A stretch of 10,766 bases of DNA from an uncultured Aquincola sp. (GTDB lineage: Bacteria > Pseudomonadota > Gammaproteobacteria > Burkholderiales > Burkholderiaceae), in assembly GCA_937883885.1 (NCBI GenBank), contig CAKZXL010000842.1:1-10766 (forward strand), in the 5' to 3' direction. Position 1 is the first letter of the stretch, and every line of letters starts with the position of its first letter. The translations under genes and the position numbers were made by a program. Under the pieces are notes generated by a model. The model saw only the letters and a list, made by a program, of their open reading frames with translations, did no database searches and was not told the DNA's origin. This document shows positions 7,051 through 10,766 of this stretch, in pieces.

Positions 7051-7569
7051 CTACGCCTGCCCCTCGGCCGCCCAACGCGCCAGGGTGGCCAGAGCTTCGC
7101 TGGCCTTGGTTCTGATGGCCACCGCCGACTCCAGCCCAGGCTGAACTTCGGAGAAAGCACGTACGTTGGACAGCATGAAGTCGAAGTGCTTGAACAGGTC
7201 AACCTGCTGGTGCCGCGCCATAGGTTCGAGCGAGTCGACGCCGACGAAGAACGCGCCGCTCTCTGCGTCATCAAACTGGCCTGTGCGATACATCGCGCAG
7301 GCCAGTTTGGCCGATTGTTCGACGGTCACCTTGGACAGGTCCGCACCGCGCAAGGCACGCTTCAAGTCCCCGATCGACTGCACCTGATCCAGCGCGGACC
7401 CGTCCAGCGGTCGGCCGCCCGAGCGGCTCAGAGCCAGGGCCGTGGCCGAGAGCGTCAACGAGTCGGATTCCGGCACCTTCCCACTGCCCCCCACGCGCGG
7501 GTTCAGGGCTTGGCTGGGCCAGGCAGAAGCCGGGCGCTCGGTGCGGTGAGCTTGGACGGTGAGGTTCAT
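7051..7569 (-). CDS. Unidentified 172-aa protein
   Basis: I do not recognise this gene. The ATG at 7567-7569 is preferred because AGGGG stands 5 nt upstream; a GTG at 7585-7587 would add six residues. The N-terminal 60 residues are low in secondary structure and rich in Ser, Pro and Gly. The stretch SDSLTLSATALALSRS (35-50) has the look of disordered leaders in secreted or flagellar-associated proteins, but that is weak. From about residue 60 it is a helical, mixed-charge domain (VTVEQSAKLACAMYRTGQFD, 81-100, then VDLFKHFDFMLSNVRAF, 123-139) with no membrane segment. Third positions are strongly G/C. The first gene of a likely pair with the LysE-type exporter, it contains the unusual hairpin at 7272-7309. 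Confidence 0.7.
   Translation of the reverse strand: MNLTVQAHRTERPASAWPSQALNPRVGGSGKVPESDSLTLSATALALSRSGGRPLDGSALDQVQSIGDLKRALRGADLSKVTVEQSAKLACAMYRTGQFDDAESGAFFVGVDSLEPMARHQQVDLFKHFDFMLSNVRAFSEVQPGLESAVAIRTKASEALATLARWAAEGQA
7272..7309. repeat. Long near-perfect inverted repeat inside the unidentified gene
   Basis: CAAACTGGCCTGTGCGA (7272-7288) and TCGCGCAGGCCAGTTTG (7293-7309) are reverse complements at 16 of 17 positions, with a 4-nt loop TACA. The single mismatch (T7284 against G7297) becomes a G-U pair in plus-strand RNA and a C-A mismatch in the minus-strand mRNA. It encodes residues around AKLACAMYRTGQFD of the 172-aa protein. Confidence 0.9.
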
Positions 7570-7908
7570 GGCGGCCCCTGTTGGCACATGGGCAATTTAT
7601 CGGGGGCGTGTGGGGGCGCTTGAGGGTAACTATCAACAACCGCAGATCATCAGCTCATAGGCCCCCAAGCCCGTCTTGGATGGGTTCCGAGAGCCTGGCG
7701 TCGTCGTTCGCGCAGCGCAGCAGATGGGTCTTCGTTTGCAGGCGTAGTCGCACATCCACCTCCTGTGCCTGCGCATACCTGCTGGACCCAGGGAAACAGT
7801 TCAAAGCCGTTGCTACAGCATCCCCGACGAGAGGATTCGATGCATCAGAGATCCTTCAAGTGTCGGACGACCAATAAACCGTCATGGGCTGACTTAAAAG
7901 TGATATAG

Positions 7909-7931
7909 TTGAATCATATATTCTGATTCAA
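7909..7931. promoter_or_regulatory. Perfect inverted repeat TTGAATCA-N7-TGATTCAA, candidate operator
   Basis: Arms of 8 bp, TTGAATCA (7909-7916) and TGATTCAA (7924-7931), flank the spacer TATATTC, which itself resembles a -10 box (TATATT, 7917-7922). The size and symmetry suit a dimeric helix-turn-helix regulator. It lies about 150 nt upstream of the lipoprotein gene. There is no adjacent regulator gene. Confidence 0.4.
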
Positions 7932-7989
7932 TAGGCGACGCTGGCTGCCAATAGACATGCCTCTATCACTTGTGGTGTCAGTGTTCCAA

Positions 7990-8018
7990 TTGTAACGATA
8001 AGTTAATAGATGTATTAA
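7990..8018 (+). promoter_or_regulatory. Putative promoter of the lipoprotein gene
   Basis: TTGTAA (7990-7995) and TATTAA (8013-8018) are separated by the ideal 17 nt, each matching four of six consensus bases. A 6-bp inverted repeat, TTAATA (8003-8008) and TATTAA (8013-8018), overlaps the -10 element. Another, weaker option is TTGAAA at 8030-8035 with GATTAG at 8053-8058. Confidence 0.3.
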
Positions 8019-8076
8019 ATCGTGGGTTTTTGAAACGTATTTTTTGCCCAACGATTAGACAACTCTGCTAACGCGT

Positions 8077-8886
8077 ATGAGAAAAATCCGTCGCTTATCC
8101 TGCCTATCTCTGCTTGCGCTCACAGCCTGCGCGTCCAATCCACTCCCAGAAAAAAGTACGTCTGCCGCACAGTACGCGGAACAACTGTCGGGCAAGGAAT
8201 TGAAGTTTAGGCTTGACGGGGAGGTCGCGCCGTCGATTAGTGGTGAGAAAGATGCGGTTATGGGGTATAAGGGCCTTACTCAGGCTTATATGCCTCTTGT
8301 TAATCATTGTCGACGTGCATCCGGTTCTATAGAGATACGTTCAAGAACTCGAGTTGGACCAGGCAATGTGGCGAACCAGCTTTTTTGTGTGACAGGGCAA
8401 GGGGAGATTTGGCAGGTGGACATCAGTTACGGTGGAGTTCGAACTCGAACGCTCACCGTACTGAGCAACAGTACATGGATTTGGATGACTCCCACGCTTA
8501 CGTACATGGATGGCCAGGCCATTGAAATTCGGCGCAATGAGCGACAGGCTCAACGCCGAGAGGAGTTGGCACGAGAGGACGAGGCGAGGAGGGAGTCTCA
8601 GGCCCGCGAGGAGTTGCGCGCACAGAAAGATGCGGCCGAGCGGGCTGTTTTCGCTGAAAAGGCTGCACGCTTTCGAATAGCGTTACGCGCCGGCGATCAA
8701 GTCATCTGGTTCGATCAGTCGAGGAGCATTAAAGGATACGGGATGGCCATCAGATTGGAAGGAGATCTTGTCTATGTTCAGTTTGATAACGTTAGCTTTG
8801 GCGGCACTTCGAGCCGGTTTGTCCGCAAATCGGAGCTATTTCCACCAGATGGGACCAAGCCATCTATCTTCCATGAGGCCCGCTGA
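8077..8886 (+). CDS. Unidentified lipoprotein with charged helix and SH3-like C-terminus, 269 aa
   Basis: The N-terminus MRKIRRLSCLSLLALTACAS is a lipoprotein signal with lipobox L15-T16-A17-C18, so the mature protein is probably lipidated at Cys18 and anchored in the envelope. Residues about 35-148 form a mixed alpha/beta domain with two cysteines (78 and 104) that could form a disulfide. Residues about 150-200 are a highly charged Arg/Glu/Ala helix or coiled coil (for example RRNERQAQRREELAREDEAR). Residues 204-256 (AGDQVIWFDQ...VYVQFDNVS...VRKSELFP) resemble a small SH3-like or KOW-like beta barrel. No family is recognised. The ATG lacks a Shine-Dalgarno. Codons such as ggt, tta and agg are commoner than in neighbouring genes, which points to horizontal acquisition. 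Confidence 0.8.
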   Translation: MRKIRRLSCLSLLALTACASNPLPEKSTSAAQYAEQLSGKELKFRLDGEVAPSISGEKDAVMGYKGLTQAYMPLVNHCRRASGSIEIRSRTRVGPGNVANQLFCVTGQGEIWQVDISYGGVRTRTLTVLSNSTWIWMTPTLTYMDGQAIEIRRNERQAQRREELAREDEARRESQAREELRAQKDAAERAVFAEKAARFRIALRAGDQVIWFDQSRSIKGYGMAIRLEGDLVYVQFDNVSFGGTSSRFVRKSELFPPDGTKPSIFHEAR

Positions 8887-8970
8887 CGCCGGTTGCAGTG
8901 ATCGAGGAATGCAAAATTGGGGCGGTGTGCCAAGGTGGAGCATCTGTTCGAACTCCGCAAGTTAGGCCCC

Positions 8971-9147
8971 TCACCACTCCGCCACACTCCCATCCAAATG
9001 CCGCCACACCGGATTCCGCCAATCCGGCGCGTGCCGGCTCGCATGCACCACCCGCTCCTCGTCGATCTCGACACCCAACCCCGGCAAAGGTAAGGCGCGC
9101 ATGTACCCGCCCTCGATCCGGAAGTCGTCCTTGTTGATGACGTAGTC
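8971..9147 (-). pseudogene. C-terminal remnant of an enolase-superfamily (mandelate racemase-like) dehydratase
   Basis: The minus frame ends in TGA (8971-8973) and preserves about 58 residues: [30 protein letters not shown] and [16 protein letters not shown]. This is the typical closing segment of mandelate racemase/muconate lactonizing enzymes acting on sugar acids; the GLGVEIDE motif is characteristic. The superfamily is normally around 370-400 aa, so over 80% including the catalytic barrel is missing. The break coincides with the left inverted repeat of the insertion sequence at 9145-9150; the only in-frame start (TTG) lies inside the IS and is not credible. Whether the missing part lies right of the IS, outside the window, cannot be seen. 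The exact substrate class (galactonate, arabinonate or other) is unknown. Confidence 0.75.
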
Positions 9148-9166
9148 GGGCCTGCAAAACTGCTGC
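9145..9166 (+). repeat. Left terminal inverted repeat of the IS
   Basis: GTCGGGCCTGCAAAACT at the left end matches the reverse complement of the right end, GTCGGACCTGCGAAATT, at 14 of 17 positions, with weaker similarity further in. Confidence 0.65.
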
Positions 9167-9211
9167 AACCCGCATGAACACTGGCTTGGCGGGGTGAGTC
9201 CCCATGGCGAG

Positions 9212-9258
9212 AACTCCCAGGAAGCGATTCAATGGAGCGCAGTTCCTGGGAGTTTTTT
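9212..9258 (+). terminator. Terminator-like hairpin directly upstream of the transposase start
   Basis: AACTCCCAGGAA (9212-9223) and TTCCTGGGAGTT (9243-9254) are perfect 12-bp arms with a 19-nt loop, followed by a run of six T (9253-9258). This has the form of an intrinsic terminator for plus-strand transcripts entering the IS from outside. The transposase ATG follows only 7 nt after the T-run, so the structure may also act as an attenuator or block ribosome access on read-through mRNA. Confidence 0.7.
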
Positions 9259-9265
9259 GCTGCCG

Positions 9266-10750
9266 ATGGCCACCACCAACGACGACTTCTTCCGCGCCCG
9301 CCTGGATCAGATGATCGACTTGCGCCACCCGCTGGCGGTACTGGCCACGCGCATGCCGTGGGATGAGATCGAGAAGTCGCTGGCGCCGGCGTTCGCACAC
9401 AGGAACCGCGCCGGCCGCGTGGTCGAGAGCGCGGACCTGTTCGGCACGACGCTGCAGTTGGCTGGTGCCGGCGTGAGCAACCGCGGCCGTCCGCGGTTGC
9501 CGATCCGGCTGATGGTGGCGCTGCTGTACCTGAAGCACGCGTTCAACGTCAGCGACGAGGAACTCGTCGAGCGCTGGAGCGAGAACGTCGTGTGGCAGTT
9601 CTTCAGCGGCATGCAGTACTACACGCCCAAGCTGCCGTGCGATGCCACGCAAATCGGGCGCTTCCGACGCGTGCTGGGCGAGGCCGGCGTGGAGCAGTTG
9701 CTGAAGTCCACGATCGAGGCGGCGGTGGCGATGAAGGCGGTGGGCAAGCGCGAGTTCGAGCGCGTCATCGTGGACTCCACGGTGCAGGAGAAGGCCATCG
9801 CACACCCGACCGACAGCCGGCTGCTGGAGGTGGCGCGCGAGAAGATCGCGCGCCTGGCCAAGCGAGCGGGCATTGCGCTGAAGCTCACGCATGAGCGCGA
9901 AGGCAAGACGCTGCGCCGCCGGGCGGCCGGCTATGCGCACGCCAAGCAGTTCAAGCGCCTGAAGCGCGTGCTGCGCCGCCAGCGCACGATCCTGGGCAGC
10001 CTGCTGCGCGAGGTGCGGCGCAAGATGACGGCGCTGCCGCAGGCGGCGCAGGCCGCGTTGACAGTCTGGGTCGAACGCGCCGAGCGCCTGCATGCCCAGA
10101 AGCCGCACGACAAGGGCAAGCTGTACGCGCTGCACGCGCCGGAGGTCGAATGCATCGGCAAGGGCAAGGCCCGCCGGCCGTACGAGTTCGGCGTCAAGGT
10201 CAGCGTGGCGGTGACTCACCGGCAGGGTTTGATGGTCGGCGCACGCAGCTTCCCCGGCAATCCATATGACGGCCACACACTGGCCGCGCAGCTCGAGCAG
10301 ACGACCACGCTGCTGCAGGACATCGGCGTGAAGCCGACCACGGCCGTCGTGGACCTGGGCTACCGCGGCGTCGATGCCGAGATCGCGCCCGTGCAGCTCG
10401 TCCACCGCGGCAAGAGCAAGACGCTGACGGTCACGCAGCGTGCATGGCTGCGGCGGCGCCAAGCCGTGGAGCCAGCCATCGGGCATCTGAAGGCCGACCA
10501 CCGCATGGACCGCTGCTGGCTCAAGGGCAGCGAGGGCGATGCGCTGCACGCGGTGCTGTGCGCGGCCGGCTTCAACATCCGCTGGCTGCTGCGGGCCATC
10601 GTCCGCCTCGGCTTGGCGGGGCTTTTATCCGCCTTGATGCTGCTGGCCCTCATCGGCCGACTCGCCATCACCGCCCTGACGACCACCGGTGGGCCGTTGC
10701 AGTCATCCATGGCGCGTCGGCGTTTGGTCCATCGCGCGGCGGGTGGATGA
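9266..10750 (+). CDS. IS5 family DDE transposase, 494 aa
   Basis: This enzyme cuts and joins the element's ends. The ATG at 9266 is chosen because FFRARLDQMIDLRHPLAVLA (8-27) is the usual N-terminal family block; an earlier in-frame ATG at 9194 would run through the hairpin. Residues about 75-150 form the DUF772 (InsH-type N-terminal) domain: LPIRLMVALLYLKHAFNVSD (78-97) and WQFFSGMQYY (110-119). The catalytic triad is probably Asp170 (VIVDSTVQEKAIAHPTD), Asp363 (AVVDLGYRG) and Glu402 (QAVEPAIGHLKADHRM). An arginine-rich linker (about 195-255) and the block HAPEVECIGKGKARRPYEFG (290-309) lie between. The gene is intact and reaches within about 15 nt of the right end. No Shine-Dalgarno is visible, in keeping with low expression. 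Confidence 0.9.
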   Translation: MATTNDDFFRARLDQMIDLRHPLAVLATRMPWDEIEKSLAPAFAHRNRAGRVVESADLFGTTLQLAGAGVSNRGRPRLPIRLMVALLYLKHAFNVSDEELVERWSENVVWQFFSGMQYYTPKLPCDATQIGRFRRVLGEAGVEQLLKSTIEAAVAMKAVGKREFERVIVDSTVQEKAIAHPTDSRLLEVAREKIARLAKRAGIALKLTHEREGKTLRRRAAGYAHAKQFKRLKRVLRRQRTILGSLLREVRRKMTALPQAAQAALTVWVERAERLHAQKPHDKGKLYALHAPEVECIGKGKARRPYEFGVKVSVAVTHRQGLMVGARSFPGNPYDGHTLAAQLEQTTTLLQDIGVKPTTAVVDLGYRGVDAEIAPVQLVHRGKSKTLTVTQRAWLRRRQAVEPAIGHLKADHRMDRCWLKGSEGDALHAVLCAAGFNIRWLLRAIVRLGLAGLLSALMLLALIGRLAITALTTTGGPLQSSMARRRLVHRAAGG

Positions 10751-10766
10751 ATTTCGCAGGTCCGAC
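10745..10766 (-). repeat. Right terminal inverted repeat of the IS
   Basis: The last bases, read on the minus strand, give GTCGGACCTGCGAAATT, the partner of the left end at 9145. The repeat reaches the final base of the window, so the flank beyond it is not visible. Confidence 0.6.

Larger units (their letters stand above)
7588..8076. other. Intergenic region of about 490 bp, AT-rich in its right half
   Basis: No convincing complete gene is seen. The left half (7588-7877) has intermediate composition. It contains a plus-strand frame (7581-7877) and an opposing start-less minus-strand frame (7655-7855), neither supported by a ribosome binding site or a recognisable domain. The right half drops to about 38% GC (hand count over 7881-8040), far below the rest of the window, and carries the palindrome at 7909-7931 and a promoter-like site at 7990-8018. 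It probably contains the promoter of the minus-strand pair at its left edge and that of the lipoprotein gene at its right edge. Confidence 0.6.
9145..10766 (+). mobile_element. IS5-type insertion sequence, about 1.62 kb
   Basis: The element has matching imperfect terminal inverted repeats and a single transposase gene filling most of its length. The outer boundary is uncertain by about 3 bp: if the shared GTC is not part of the ends, the element is 9148-10763. Only three or fewer bases lie to its right, so no target duplication can be confirmed. The size and the long single-frame transposase fit the IS5 family group with transposases of about 450-500 aa (IS1478-like); IS1182 is a less likely alternative. 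Confidence 0.8.

Noticed and set aside
7581..7877. Plus-strand 98-codon frame in the intergenic region
   Set aside because: No ribosome binding site, no recognisable domain, Ser/Arg-rich composition, and it begins inside the start region of the divergent gene. Kept only as part of the intergenic description.
8046..8076. GCCCAAC and CTAACGC motifs just before the lipoprotein gene as a cassette junction
   Set aside because: No GTTRRRY recombination core is correctly placed and no palindromic attC fold can be drawn.
8930..8967. tRNA-like T-loop GTTCGAACTCC near 8946-8955
   Set aside because: No acceptor, D-arm or anticodon arm can be built around it; the surrounding bases do not fold as a cloverleaf.
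8887..8970. Possible integron attC site: GTTAGGC at 8961-8967 after the lipoprotein gene, preceded by an AACTC-containing segment resembling an attC 3' end
   Set aside because: No matching inverse core (RYYYAAC) or long imperfect palindrome is found upstream between 8880 and 8950, and there is no integrase or second cassette. A 7-bp core alone is not evidence.
9194..9265. Upstream ATG at 9194 as the transposase start
   Set aside because: It lacks a Shine-Dalgarno and would translate through the hairpin into 24 residues not typical of the family; family similarity begins just after the ATG at 9266.

Overview
The window looks like chromosomal DNA from a high-GC betaproteobacterium, most likely Burkholderiales. 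The basis is the very GC-rich third codon positions in most genes and the close resemblance of the sugar transporter to the ChvE-GguA-GguB type. The assignment is an inference from remembered family sequences; no search was run.

Layout. Positions 1-381 hold the 3' end of an unidentified plus-strand reading frame and a short minus-strand gene that overlap tail to tail. Positions 382-667 are a regulatory intergenic region with a perfect DnaA box facing a near-perfect one, and a promoter-like site whose spacer carries an inverted repeat. Positions 668-4503 are a complete three-gene ABC importer operon for monosaccharides: chvE (periplasmic binding protein), gguA (double ATPase) and gguB (permease). 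Positions 4510-7587 hold small accessory genes: a DUF2185 (Imm33-like) protein on the minus strand; a plus-strand run of DUF1428 (YbaA-like), VOC/glyoxalase-fold and DUF4256 proteins; then a minus-strand pair, an unidentified 172-aa protein followed by a LysE/RhtB exporter. The unidentified gene contains a striking 17-bp-arm hairpin.

From about 7590 to 8970 the composition changes. A non-coding stretch becomes AT-rich (about 38% GC by hand count over 7881-8040) and leads into an unrecognised lipoprotein gene with more mixed codon use, which suggests a horizontally acquired insert. From 8971 to about 9147 lies the C-terminal tail of an enolase-superfamily (mandelate racemase-like) sugar-acid dehydratase on the minus strand. 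It is cut by an IS5-type insertion sequence whose terminal inverted repeats can be matched at 9145 and at the last base of the window (10766). The IS carries one intact 494-aa DDE transposase and a strong terminator-like hairpin directly in front of its start codon.

How the parts fit. The importer brings aldoses across the inner membrane, and the broken enolase-type dehydratase may once have belonged to the same sugar or sugar-acid catabolism. The DUF1428/VOC/DUF4256 run looks like one transcriptional unit of small cytoplasmic proteins of unknown physiological role. No complete new defence or mobile system can be supported here. The best leads are the intragenic hairpin, the lipoprotein island, the DnaA-box pair and the IS leader hairpin.
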